A stretch of DNA of 64,000 nucleotides from Bacillus sp. FJAT-27445 (lineage in GTDB: Bacteria; Bacillota; Bacilli; Bacillales; Cytobacillaceae). Every line of letters starts with the position of its first letter. Positions within the stretch are counted from its first letter, which is position 1. The position numbers and the translations under genes are program-made. Under the pieces are notes generated by a model that saw only the letters and a program-made list of their open reading frames with translations, was not told where the DNA came from and did no database searches. Below, piece by piece: positions 1-8,214 of the stretch. The stretch covers positions 504,379-568,378 of the forward strand of contig NZ_LMTI01000005.1 of assembly GCF_001510665.1 (NCBI RefSeq). The letters are read 5' to 3'.

Positions 1-12
1 GGAGGGTTTTCA

Positions 13-1209
13 ATGAGTTCTTTAAATATCTTAAGGGATGAAAGAGTTGACTGTTACTCAGTACTCACCAATATGAAAATAAATGATTATTTGCAGTTGG
101 TAGAAATTGCATATAGAAATAAAGGCGGAATTGAAGGTCAAAGACAAGCATTAAAAACTAAAACCGCAATAAGGATTAGAGAGAGGATGAGAGAAGATAT
201 AATTCGAGGTACAATTCTGCCGCCCATTGTAATTGGAATAGTGTTGGATAGCGAGACTTATGAGAAAATAGCATCTTTGCCGACTGATAGTAGCGAAATC
301 CTTGAAGTAATAAACATCGTTTCGAAAGAAAGTCTTTCAATTATTGATGGTATGCAAAGAACAACAGCGATAGGTGACGCTATAAAAATTAACGAAGATA
401 TAGGTGAGAAAGAATTAAGAGTTGAATACTGGTTATCTTGCAATACAAATAGCTTATTGTATCGTATGTTAATTCTAAACTCGGGGCAGGTTCCTTGGAA
501 TTTAAGAAGGCAAATTGAAATACTTTACAACTCGTTAATAAATGAAATCAGACGAAAAGTACCTAGTGTTTTATTAATTGATATTGATGAAAATGGAAAT
601 AGGTCAACTCCAGGAAGCTACCAAGCAGATAAGATTATAGAACTCTTTCTTGTTTTTGGTGCAAGAAAATACAAGATAGACACAAAAGAAGCATTAGCAG
701 ATGAATTTACCAAGTTAGATTTTATTGAAGCGACTGCTGACCGAGAGTTTAGTGATATATTTTTTGAACTGTTACAAAGAATGAGCTTATTTGATGCGTA
801 TATTTTTGATTACAAACCTGAGATAGCTCAAGCTATTGATGGGGAAGGTTCTAAAGTTAAATTTAATAAAGGTAAGGACCTATTTGGAAGTCAAACGGCT
901 AGAGTTGGCTTTATAGCTGCTTTTGCTATTGAGATATTTGGATTACCTGGAGACGAAAGAAGTATAGAGGAACAACATAAGAAATGTAGCAAAGTATTGG
1001 AACAGATGGATCAATTTTTGGAGAAAGTTAAGGATTATGATGAACAAAGTCTTGAAGAATTTCTTGATTACATGACACTAAATGAAAAAATGAACAAGGT
1101 AGTTTCGAAGGTGGGAGACTTTGAAAGAGAATTCTTTACAAACGCATTTAGAACATTAATTAAAGAGGAATTTAGATTTACTAAGCTTACTCCTTGTTGG
1201 AGGTCTTAA
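13..1209 (+). CDS. DUF262/DGQHR (ParB/DndB-like) superfamily protein
   Basis: A 398-aa soluble protein. Residues 110-118 read IIDGMQRTT, close to the DGQQR motif of DUF262 (GmrS-type) proteins and the DGQHR motif of DndB-like proteins, with Met in place of the first Gln (D112-G-M-Q-R116). Upstream, LPPIVIGIV resembles the conserved strand of these folds, and ILNSGQVPWNLRRQ resembles the later asparagine-containing motif. Members of this superfamily occur in modification-dependent restriction and phosphorothioation-linked systems. The ATG has a GGAGGG box at the first bases of the window. The stop lies 3 bp before the start of the next gene, so the two are almost certainly co-transcribed and possibly translationally coupled. 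The superfamily call is from motif reading only; the exact activity is unknown. Confidence 0.6.
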   Translation: MSSLNILRDERVDCYSVLTNMKINDYLQLVEIAYRNKGGIEGQRQALKTKTAIRIRERMREDIIRGTILPPIVIGIVLDSETYEKIASLPTDSSEILEVINIVSKESLSIIDGMQRTTAIGDAIKINEDIGEKELRVEYWLSCNTNSLLYRMLILNSGQVPWNLRRQIEILYNSLINEIRRKVPSVLLIDIDENGNRSTPGSYQADKIIELFLVFGARKYKIDTKEALADEFTKLDFIEATADREFSDIFFELLQRMSLFDAYIFDYKPEIAQAIDGEGSKVKFNKGKDLFGSQTARVGFIAAFAIEIFGLPGDERSIEEQHKKCSKVLEQMDQFLEKVKDYDEQSLEEFLDYMTLNEKMNKVVSKVGDFEREFFTNAFRTLIKEEFRFTKLTPCWRS

Positions 1210-1212
1210 TAA

Positions 1213-2265
1213 GTGTCTAGATTTAGAAGAAGAGATGAAATGAATAGATTTATTTTTACTCGACTATTGAATTTTGTAAGAGACATTGGAAGGCCAATAC
1301 CTACAGGGGAAAGATGGGTATCTCTATCTGAACAGGATAAAGAGGATTGTAAAAACATTGAGGTTGAAGAGGTTTTGAATATTGCTCCTGGGGTTGTGTC
1401 TTCCTTTTTCAAATTAAATGAAAGAAAATATTTTATCATTACTGGCTATGATGAACTTAATGTAAATTATGATGATTGCCGCCTAAGAGAAATTGAAATT
1501 TCAGCCGGAATTTTTTTGAGAATTGTATGTGAATTGGGAATCCCACTTAAAAGGCAAAGGTCAAAATCAGAAATATATAACGGGATACTTTTTCAACAAG
1601 AGGAGGGGGGCTATTCCGGGCATGAATACACTGATCTAATTCCTTACTTTCAAAATATACTTCTTTATGAATTTATCCCGGATAGTGTTTTTATAGATTA
1701 TAGATTAGGGAATATTGTTGGGTATCTTCTGGCAAATAATAAAAATTTACTACCATTACATTTTTCTAATGAGATTCTGGAACAATACACTAATTTATTT
1801 GTGCAAAATCTACGCTCTATTAACTATAATATGTTAACTAAAAGTTTAATATCAGTTCATTGGAGAGATGTTTTTATTGAAATTTACAGGTGTATTGAAG
1901 CCATATTCCATTCATTTTCCTTTAGAGAACTTCATAAAAGTTTTATGAGTTCGCTTTCCATTGATGACTTTGCAATATTACTAGAAAAAAAGTTGAAAAT
2001 GAGACCTACTGAAGAAGAATCCCTTATCACAATATTCGATGGTATAGACGCAAATACAATTAGCAAGATTATGTCTATTAAACCCATTAGTTTTAGAGAT
2101 TCTAGGGAAGCAACTTGGTTCTATAACATCAGAAATAATATAGTCCATAGTCGGCCTATACATGAAGAAGTTAACTTTGAAGAAGATGTTTGGGGAGTTT
2201 TAATTTTAGCGAGTCTGCAAATATTAGAGCAAAGCCACAAAGCTTGTAATATAGTTTCAGATTAG
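1213..2265 (+). CDS. Hypothetical protein with C-terminal HEPN-type RX4H motif
   Basis: A 350-aa protein starting at GTG with a GGAGG box at 1199-1203, inside the end of the preceding gene. I do not recognise the N-terminal 250 residues. Near the C-terminus, R307-N-N-I-V-H312 followed by SRP fits the RX4-6H motif of HEPN ribonucleases, set in helical sequence (a Trp-Phe-Tyr-Asn-Ile-Arg-Asn helix). HEPN domains commonly act as the toxic RNase of abortive-infection and toxin-antitoxin modules. The tight coupling to a DUF262/DGQHR-like gene suggests a two-gene defence unit, with one partner sensing or restraining and one acting as effector. The function is inferred; the motif is short and could be fortuitous. 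Confidence 0.5.
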   Translation: MSRFRRRDEMNRFIFTRLLNFVRDIGRPIPTGERWVSLSEQDKEDCKNIEVEEVLNIAPGVVSSFFKLNERKYFIITGYDELNVNYDDCRLREIEISAGIFLRIVCELGIPLKRQRSKSEIYNGILFQQEEGGYSGHEYTDLIPYFQNILLYEFIPDSVFIDYRLGNIVGYLLANNKNLLPLHFSNEILEQYTNLFVQNLRSINYNMLTKSLISVHWRDVFIEIYRCIEAIFHSFSFRELHKSFMSSLSIDDFAILLEKKLKMRPTEEESLITIFDGIDANTISKIMSIKPISFRDSREATWFYNIRNNIVHSRPIHEEVNFEEDVWGVLILASLQILEQSHKACNIVSD

Positions 2266-2718
2266 GCTACCTGACAAATAAAAAACTTAATTAACGGATT
2301 TATACTCATGAATGTCCGGTCAACGAACAAATAAACCGTTAGTCTTTAGATTAACGGCCCATAAAAGTGCTCATAATTTTTTTCATACGTATTTTAATTA
2401 TAGTAAATTTTTACAAATAAAAAATCCACAAACTTAGCTGGATTGTGTGTTTTTTGTTTGATTTCTAGTTTAATAAAGCCATCGAGCAGGTCTTACAAGG
2501 TGATTCTATAATTAGACTCAGAGCTAATGAACGATATTACATGGATTTACCTAATTGCAGAGGATTTATGGGTTATGAATGAGAAATCCGGATCTGGGAG
2601 TGGCGCGAGGGGTCGATGAAAGTAGAGGCTTGGCCATTGACTACGCCTACCAAAAGCACCCTTTTAAACTGAAGTGACCTCATAAAGTTAGACACAGGTA
2701 TTTTATAGACAGCTAACT
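2266..2718. other. Gene-free stretch with decayed coding fragments
   Basis: There is no intact gene. An open frame on the plus strand at 2469-2582 (37 codons, no start codon) has coding-like composition and includes DSIIRLRANERYYMDLPN. A second short frame ends at the TGA near 2675 with DYAYQKHPFKLK. At 2675-2694 the string TGACCTCATAAAGTTAGACA resembles the terminal inverted repeat of IS3/IS150-type elements, but no transposase or matching end is present. The stretch reads as debris between accessory genes. Confidence 0.35.
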
Positions 2719-2820
2719 GAGAATGTTATTGGAATACCGTGTCTAACATATCCTAGGAAATCTCGATTAAAGTTGAAAGAGTAAAAATGATTTTAGGAGA
2801 CCTTATTCAAGGGGTGCTCT
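2719..2820 (+). pseudogene. Remnant of a conserved gene end, twin of 33625-33720
   Basis: Read in one plus-strand frame, this gives YWNTVSNIS, a stop, then EISIKVERVKMILGDLIQGV and a stop. The same text, slightly diverged, is present at about 33625-33720 as CWNTVSNISGEISIKIEG and onward. Both copies lie just beyond the 3' end of an MFS gene on the opposite strand, so they belong to one duplicated block. The in-frame TAG replaces the Gly codon seen in the other copy. The parent protein is not recognised. Confidence 0.5.
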
Positions 2821-2822
2821 AA

Positions 2823-2862
2823 GGGGCTGTCCAAAATTCAATATTGCCAATGGGACAGCCCC
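2823..2862 (-). terminator. Hairpin downstream of the MFS pseudogene
   Basis: GGGGCTGTCC at 2823-2832 pairs with GGACAGCCCC at 2853-2862. The equivalent hairpin follows the intact MFS copy at 33718-33756. It has no long T-run on either strand, so it is a weak or decayed terminator. Confidence 0.5.
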
Positions 2863-2868
2863 AATTTA

Positions 2869-3272
2869 TTATAGTTTATCCAAAGCTAATTTGACTCGTC
2901 GAGGTGGCTTTTCCTTATTCGCTTCGGACGGTGCCTTTTTCCTGCTACCAATGAGACACAATAACAAAATCACAATCATCGTAGACGCTGAATAACTAAA
3001 CGTTATCCCGTACCCGACATTTTTTGCAGAGTACCCGAGACCCACTGATCAAATGGCCAAACCAAAATCAATAAAAATAAGAAGCATTAAATTGGCTGTT
3101 GCCTTTTTCTCAGGTGGAACAAGAGTCAATGCCCAAGCCTGGATAGTTGGTTGGACGATCCCATAAGAGAATCCAAATAATATTCCTGAAACCCAAACCA
3201 TCACCATGTCAGAAGAAAAACCCAATAAGGCCAAACCTGCAACACCTGCGATACCTACTATAATCATAAAGC
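2869..3272 (-). pseudogene. Truncated MFS transporter pseudogene
   Basis: The minus-strand reading matches the C-terminal third of the intact MFS transporter at 33762-34994: both share blocks such as GLALLGF, MVMVWVSGILFG, QAWALTLVPP and LLIFIDFGLAI, and the ends agree (ALDKL here, ALDKP there). A nonsense TGA at about 3049 replaces a Gly codon, after which the frame continues to the original stop at 2869. Similarity stops abruptly near 3272, so the first two thirds of the gene are missing. About 47 further codons (to 3414) stay open upstream but resemble nothing I know. This copy cannot encode a working transporter. Confidence 0.8.
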
Positions 3273-3449
3273 ACGAGGGATTAACCTTCATTTGTTTATC
3301 AGGAAATACAAAGTCATTGACGGTAAAAACGAACCTTTTATTTATATCGGAAAAGGTAATACAATCAGCTTTTAATGCAACAAGCCAATCACCGTACAAA
3401 TGGAATTGGAACACGAGCTGCCATACATTCTATATATTGAATTCACGAA

Positions 3450-3480
3450 AAAAGTATAGTCTTCAACCGACTATACTTTT
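3450..3480. terminator. Bidirectional intrinsic terminator
   Basis: AAAAGTATAGTC (3450-3461) and GACTATACTTTT (3469-3480) form a perfect 12-bp stem with a 7-nt loop and A/T tracts on both sides. It overlaps the stop codon of the minus-strand NUDIX gene (TAG at 3471-3473) and terminates it. Confidence 0.8.
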
Positions 3481-3870
3481 TTATTAATCAACATTTTAAC
3501 AGCCGGTATATCCGCTGGTGCCCACATGAGCGAGTTAAGATTTTCTCTTTTCAGCCAAATTAACTTTGAATGCTCTGTAGGTGTTGGTGTCCCGCCAGTA
3601 ATTCTGCATTTAATGGCAATCAGATTTATGATAAACGTTTCATATTCGTGGATAATGTCGTTATGTATTTCAATCGGTTCAATCTGGCAATGCAATTCTT
3701 CTTCAATTTCCCTCGTTAGGGCAGAAAATAAATCCTCATTAGGTTCAACCTTCCCACCTGGAAACTCCCACATATTCGGAATCGACATTTCTGGTGATCT
3801 TAGAGCACATAGGATTTCATTTTGTTCATTATCAATGATTGCTGCTACTACCTTTAACTGTCTTCTTCAT
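3471..3870 (-). pseudogene. NUDIX (MutT-like) hydrolase with a frameshift at the start
   Basis: The minus strand encodes a small MutT-type pyrophosphatase. The NUDIX box GGKVEPNEDLFSALTREIEE fits GX5EX7REUXEE, preceded by MWEFPGGK. The longest intact frame starts at ATG 3788 (105 aa) and lacks the first beta strand. In that same frame, codons upstream spell QLKVVAAIIDNEQNEILCAL, a normal MutT N-terminus, reaching back to a TGA. An ATG at 3868-3870 with a GGAGG box (3876-3880) sits exactly where the start should be but is out of frame by one base; removing one A from its first codons would give MKRQLKVVAAII. This is a single-base insertion next to the start, or a sequencing error. Confidence 0.75.
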
Positions 3871-3997
3871 GAGGACCTCCGTTTAATTCAGTACTAATAA
3901 ACATAATAACATTTTTAAAAAAACGTGCCAGGACATATGAATTTTAGTTTGGGAAAATATCTTTATATAGTTCCACTATTTTAAGCTTTATAGCAAT

Positions 3998-4132
3998 ATG
4001 CAGTTTTTTCAAGATGAACATATATTTGGTTTGTATAACGATGAGAAGATTAAGTTTGGTTATAGTAGAAACTTTTATGGTACTGAGAGCTTTTTTTCAA
4101 TGGTATCTCAAGGTTCAACCGGTCATACCTAA
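3998..4132 (+). CDS. Possible small ORF (44 aa) or gene fragment
   Basis: An ATG at 3998 opens 44 codons with coding-like sequence (MQFFQDEHIFGLYNDEKIKF at the start, ending GSTGHT). No convincing ribosome binding site precedes it, and the frame extends a further 12 codons upstream to a TAG without another start. It may be the remaining end of a decayed gene rather than a small protein. I do not recognise it. Confidence 0.22.
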   Translation: MQFFQDEHIFGLYNDEKIKFGYSRNFYGTESFFSMVSQGSTGHT

Positions 4133-4146
4133 CTAGTGTTTTTTCA

Positions 4147-4176
4147 TTGTAAGAGTTTAATGTAAATTAATACAAT
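4147..4176 (+). promoter_or_regulatory. Candidate sigma-A promoter
   Basis: TTGTAA (4147-4152), an 18-bp spacer and TACAAT (4171-4176) lie about 65 bp upstream of the HEPN gene start. The match is moderate. Confidence 0.4.
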
Positions 4177-4240
4177 ATTAAGAAGGGAAGAGTAAATATC
4201 CCCTTTTTAAAAAGTAGAGAAGAAAGTAGTTGAAAGCATC

Positions 4241-5254
4241 TTGCAAAAAGAAATTGTTATTAAATTTCCTATGTTTAAAAAAAGTCATGGAGAATATATG
4301 TTAGCAACCGAAGAGTTTGAGGAAGTATGGGAAGAGCTTTCCACAATCTCAAATCTTAATGTTGATACAAAATATGGGGGAATTCATTTTTCATTTGATT
4401 GGAAAAATCATGTCGAAGAAATTAAGAATTATAACTTGTTAAGTAATATATATACTTTGGAAAATTACTATAATAAATTGTTTACCGAAGAAGAAGTACC
4501 TCAGGAATTATTTAATCCTAAAATCATTGAACTAAAATGTAATATTACGACACAACATGACCATTTTCCTCATCACGATTCCGATATGGAGGAAAGAATT
4601 GTTATTTACCATCTGGAGAATGTATTGGTTAAAGTTTTTTTAGCGATGAATATTAGTACTCCTGGATCCTTTAATCCTTTATCTCAAAAACTAAGTAGAT
4701 TTGCTTATGATATATACTATTACACCCCGGATTATTTAGAATGTGCCAGAAGCAAAACTATCAAATTTCAATGGTTTACTATAGAAAGGTTAAAATTAAG
4801 TGAAGTTTGGCATTGGCTAGACTCTAATTTGGAATCAAGACAGTTGGCAGAAAACAGGACTGAAAGAGCACTATACTCAATTCTACATATAAGTAGGGAG
4901 GGCAGTATTACACCTGCTAGCATTTTATGGACGGCATTGGCTCTTGAGGCGTTATATAAAACCCCAAAATTCAATGCGAAAAACGTTATGATAAGAAGGA
5001 TATTTTCAGTTTTGGATATCTCAGAAGATATGAAAGAACCATTAAATGAAAAAATAAATGAATTTTATTCACTTAGAAGCCAATTGATACATGGTGAATT
5101 AGAAATTAATAATCCGCTATCTAATAACGTATTAGATAATAGGATTTTTGATTATCAAGCTTTAATTATGGATACAGTCGAGTTTGGTCTAGCTATTGTT
5201 TTAGCTACTCTTCATAAAATGATAAAAGAAAACGTTAAGATCTTAGAGTTTTAA
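4241..5254 (+). CDS. ApeA-like HEPN domain protein
   Basis: A 337-aa protein. The C-terminal 120 residues look like the ApeA-type HEPN domain: the helix ILWTALALEALYKTPK is followed by FYSLRSQLIHGE, in which R279 and H284 form the RX4H motif. ApeA-family HEPN proteins have been reported as single-gene or abortive anti-phage RNases. The N-terminal half is not recognised. The TTG start has only a weak AG-rich box upstream, so the start could be further in (ATG 4271). It stands alone, about 2 kb from the other HEPN gene, with pseudogenes between them. No transmembrane segment is apparent. The HEPN fold is fairly secure; the defence role is inferred from the family. Confidence 0.65.
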   Translation: MQKEIVIKFPMFKKSHGEYMLATEEFEEVWEELSTISNLNVDTKYGGIHFSFDWKNHVEEIKNYNLLSNIYTLENYYNKLFTEEEVPQELFNPKIIELKCNITTQHDHFPHHDSDMEERIVIYHLENVLVKVFLAMNISTPGSFNPLSQKLSRFAYDIYYYTPDYLECARSKTIKFQWFTIERLKLSEVWHWLDSNLESRQLAENRTERALYSILHISREGSITPASILWTALALEALYKTPKFNAKNVMIRRIFSVLDISEDMKEPLNEKINEFYSLRSQLIHGELEINNPLSNNVLDNRIFDYQALIMDTVEFGLAIVLATLHKMIKENVKILEF

Positions 5255-5352
5255 AAACCGTTAAAAAGGCGTTAGATTATTTAAAGCTGATTGAGCAGCT
5301 GCAAGCCGAAATTTCCGCTACCTCTAAAGACCTTGGAGTTGCTAAGGACTAG
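5254..5352 (+). pseudogene. Orphan coding fragment
   Basis: A 32-codon frame without a start begins at the HEPN gene stop and ends at TAG 5350-5352. It contains VKKALDYLKLIEQLQAEISA, a charged helical sequence typical of real coding DNA. It looks like the surviving 3' end of a lost gene. The family is unknown. Confidence 0.35.
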
Positions 5353-5494
5353 CTCCAAGTGAATTCAGAAATTTTATAGTATGTGCAAGGCACCTCTATG
5401 AATTTCAAAATATTTGAAAAAATGAGGGCGAGGGGGGAGTCCCCATGTTAAAATGAGAAGTATGGAATTATCTTACTTTTGGGAGGATTTTCAA

Positions 5495-6415
5495 GTGGAT
5501 GATAAGTTTAGCAAGCCAAAGAGTGTTGGGGAAATTTTGGATCATACGTTTACACTGAGCAAGACGCATTTTAAGAAGTTCATGGCCGTGCTTTTGTTTA
5601 TCATGGGACCGGTGTATCTCATTGATGCGCTGATTCAGGTGGGTGCGGGGAAACCATTGTTTCGCAATAAGAGTGGCGAAGGAGATTGGTTTGGGCAAAT
5701 GTTGGCCAGCTTTGAGGGAACAGCTGAAGTTGCCCCCTCGGTTATGACGGGTGAAGTTGTTGGAATCGTCGTAATCGCGCTGCTTGGCCTGTTTTTATTT
5801 CCGATTGCCCAAGGTGCGATTCTTTTCGCGGTTAACCATGTTCGTAAAAACGAAGAGTACACGGTAGGTTCGGTATTCAAATTGGCGTTGTCACGCTATT
5901 GGGCAATGCTTGGAAGCTCGATTTTATACATTCTCATCGCCATCGCCTTTATAACCATCCCGACTACCGGAATAATCGCAGCCGGTATGATTGGCGCGTT
6001 ATTCAATGATGCTACGGGCATCATCCTGGCCGTCATCGGTTCGATTGCTCTCTTCCTTGTGGCGGTACTGTTATTGACGCGCTTCAGCTTTTACTTTGGC
6101 TCAGTCGTACTGGACCGCAAATCGCCAGGGCTCGGCCGCAGTTGGAAGCTGACGAAAAAGCGGACATGGAAGCTGCTCGGAATCTATATTGTCTTTTCCC
6201 TCATTACGACTATTATTGCGTCATCAGTCGAGGTAGCCTTTACCGCCATTTTGGGGAGCAGTGTATTGTTGTCGATTATCGTCAACCTAGTTTCCATTTT
6301 GACAACGATGTTTTTCTCCGTTGGCTATTGTGTCATCTACCTTGATTTAAAAGTGAGAAACGAGGCGGATGACCTGAAGGAATTGCTTTCAGAATATGAG
6401 CCTCTTTCTTCTTAA
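5495..6415 (+). CDS. Multi-pass membrane protein, first gene of the MoxR-DUF58 cluster
   Basis: A 306-aa integral membrane protein with about six hydrophobic segments, resembling the membrane region found in glycerophosphodiester-phosphodiesterase-like proteins. I place the start at GTG 5495, which has GGGAGG at 5481-5486; an upstream ATG in frame at 5453 has no such box. After a short cytoplasmic N-terminus (SVGEILDHTFTLSKTHFKKF) come segments beginning FMAVLLFIMG and VVGIVVIALLGLFLF, and later pairs. It lies 15 bp upstream of the DUF4129 gene and heads a compact five-gene plus-strand run. Genes of this type recur in Gram-positive MoxR/DUF58 clusters; the molecular role is unknown. Confidence 0.7.
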   Translation: MDDKFSKPKSVGEILDHTFTLSKTHFKKFMAVLLFIMGPVYLIDALIQVGAGKPLFRNKSGEGDWFGQMLASFEGTAEVAPSVMTGEVVGIVVIALLGLFLFPIAQGAILFAVNHVRKNEEYTVGSVFKLALSRYWAMLGSSILYILIAIAFITIPTTGIIAAGMIGALFNDATGIILAVIGSIALFLVAVLLLTRFSFYFGSVVLDRKSPGLGRSWKLTKKRTWKLLGIYIVFSLITTIIASSVEVAFTAILGSSVLLSIIVNLVSILTTMFFSVGYCVIYLDLKVRNEADDLKELLSEYEPLSS

Positions 6416-6430
6416 TAGCTAAAATCGAAT

Positions 6431-7084
6431 TTGAGTTGGGTGAAGGATTTGATTGATTCTACTGAGGCAAAAAAAGAACTTGGAGAAATCCTTAAACAAG
6501 AGGAATATACAGTTTATTCTAAACCGCCTGGGCTCTTGGAAAAATGGTGGAATCAGGCGATGGCCTGGCTTGCTGATCTATTGGAAAGCTGGTTTCCTTC
6601 CCTGGAACAAGGATCCAGGTCAGCTGCGGCGCCACTGCTCATTGCGATTATTGCCATTGCTGTTCTCCTTCTAGCCTGGTTTGCCTATTTGCTGATTCGA
6701 AATAGCCGAAGGAAAATGCTGAACAGGGAACAAAAGCCGCTTCAGTTTTCCCGGGAAATCGACTGGACGTATGAGATGCATATGGAGAGGGCTTCCAGGC
6801 TGGAAGCTGAAGGCCAGCTCCGTTCGGCTGTCCGCCATTTTTTCCTCGCCCTGCTATTGTTTTTGCACGAGCAAAAGTGCATTGAAGCAAGACAGTGGAA
6901 AACGAACTGGGAATACTTCGCTGAACTAGGTAAATCCAGCAGGGCTGATGCGGATCGTTTCTATGAGCTTGCTTCTGTTTTTGATGAAGTGACATACGGT
7001 GAAAGACAAATCAGCAACAATGATTTTCTCGCCTTCCGCGGCAAAATTGCTGCATGGCTGGTGGAAGGGAGGGTGGAGCAGTGA
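6431..7084 (+). CDS. DUF4129 domain protein
   Basis: About 217 aa: a soluble N-terminal part with an amphipathic Trp-rich region, one transmembrane helix (LLIAIIAIAVLLLAWFAYLL), then a cytoplasmic helical domain ending in DEVTYGERQISNNDF, the typical DUF4129 C-terminal pattern. DUF4129 proteins are regularly next to DUF58 and MoxR genes. The start is uncertain: TTG 6431 is the first codon of the open frame, but no good ribosome binding site is seen, and GTG 6440 is an alternative. The stop overlaps the next gene's ATG by one base. Confidence 0.7.
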   Translation: MSWVKDLIDSTEAKKELGEILKQEEYTVYSKPPGLLEKWWNQAMAWLADLLESWFPSLEQGSRSAAAPLLIAIIAIAVLLLAWFAYLLIRNSRRKMLNREQKPLQFSREIDWTYEMHMERASRLEAEGQLRSAVRHFFLALLLFLHEQKCIEARQWKTNWEYFAELGKSSRADADRFYELASVFDEVTYGERQISNNDFLAFRGKIAAWLVEGRVEQ

Positions 7085-8214
7085 TGGGAAAACGTGGATC
7101 ACTCCTGCGCTCATGGCTTCCCTTTGTTGGGCTGGTTACGGTTTTTATAGGCATTCTTATAATTGGATATCAGCCTGAAGCAAGAAAATATCCAAAATAC
7201 ATCGCCTCATCACCGGCACCATCTGGGGTGAAGGCGATCTATACGTTCCTGCAAGAAAAGAAAAGTGCGAAGGAATGGGTGCACCCGCCAAAGGTACTGC
7301 CCAAATCGGCCCACGGCCAGCTTCTGATTATGGTGGAGCCACTGAATATCTCGAAATCTGCAGAAATGAAGCAGTATGAGAAATTCATGGAGGCGGGAAA
7401 TTCGATCCTGCTTCTGTCACACATACCGGATGGTTTCTTCGCTTTGAAAACCGAAGCGGTAGAACCGATGGAAAAACCGAACCTGCTGGCCGACGAAGAA
7501 GAGAATACATACAAAGTGAATGTAAACCTGTCTAACAGGCTGATTCCAGCCAAAAAGGATAAGGTCCTCTTCCGCGACCAGGAGGGTGCTGTCGCCACCC
7601 AAAGGGAGGTTGGAAAAGGGAAATTATATGTTCTCGTAGCGCCAGAACTTATCACAAACAGTGAAGTGCTGAAGGAGGACAACCTCGCCGTCTTTTTGAA
7701 AATCGTGAACGATGCTAACCCTTCTGCCGTTTTGTTTGATGAGTATGTGCACGGTGAGCGAACCGCCCTGTCAGGAGTATTCGTTTATCCGAAATGGTTT
7801 TTGCTCCTCGTCCTTCAGGGGATGATTGCCACTGCCATTTTCCTTTGGCTAAAAGGGAAACGGTTTGGTCCGGTTTACGCACCGCGTGAGGAGTACGTAC
7901 GCTTCAGTGACGAAGGCATCCGGGCGCTCGCAGCTTGGTATATCCGCGGCAGGCGTTACGGGGACAGCATCAAGATTCAGGCCGACTTTACGAAGCGGAT
8001 GCTTCAGGAAAAATGGCGAATTCCTTATTCAATGCCATGGAGCGATGCGGCAGATTATTTGGAAAGAAAATGGACTATGAGATCCGAAGAGGAAATAAAA
8101 GATTTTTTACAGGGGCTGTCCGCCGTTTTGGCGAAAGGCGGGCTGAACAAACAAGAGTACCTGCTTTGGTCGAGGATTCTCGACGACTTGAGGATAGAGG
8201 TGGAGAAAGGTTGA
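7084..8214 (+). CDS. DUF4350 domain protein
   Basis: A 376-aa protein with an N-terminal transmembrane helix (LPFVGLVTVFIGILIIGY), an extracytoplasmic domain in which SGVKAIYTFLQEK and LLLLSHIPDG are conserved-looking blocks, a second transmembrane helix near residue 250 (WFLLLVLQGMIATAIFLWL), and a basic cytoplasmic tail. This is the DUF4350 arrangement. The ATG at 7084 overlaps the DUF4129 stop (TGATG) and has GGGAGG upstream at about 7068. The stop overlaps the MoxR start by four bases. It probably forms a membrane complex with the DUF4129 and DUF58 products; the function is unknown. Confidence 0.7.
   Translation: MGKRGSLLRSWLPFVGLVTVFIGILIIGYQPEARKYPKYIASSPAPSGVKAIYTFLQEKKSAKEWVHPPKVLPKSAHGQLLIMVEPLNISKSAEMKQYEKFMEAGNSILLLSHIPDGFFALKTEAVEPMEKPNLLADEEENTYKVNVNLSNRLIPAKKDKVLFRDQEGAVATQREVGKGKLYVLVAPELITNSEVLKEDNLAVFLKIVNDANPSAVLFDEYVHGERTALSGVFVYPKWFLLLVLQGMIATAIFLWLKGKRFGPVYAPREEYVRFSDEGIRALAAWYIRGRRYGDSIKIQADFTKRMLQEKWRIPYSMPWSDAADYLERKWTMRSEEEIKDFLQGLSAVLAKGGLNKQEYLLWSRILDDLRIEVEKG

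Larger units (their letters stand above)
3898..4240. other. Gap upstream of the ApeA-like HEPN gene
   Basis: It contains one copy of a short dispersed motif (ACGTGCCAGGACAT, 3923-3936), a 44-codon open frame at 3998-4132, and a candidate promoter at 4147-4176. Nothing else is recognisable. Confidence 0.4.

Noticed and set aside
2675..2695. IS3/IS150-like terminal sequence TGACCTCATAAAGTTAGACA
   Set aside because: No transposase, no matching inverted end and no target duplication can be seen; at most a relic, so not called as a mobile element.
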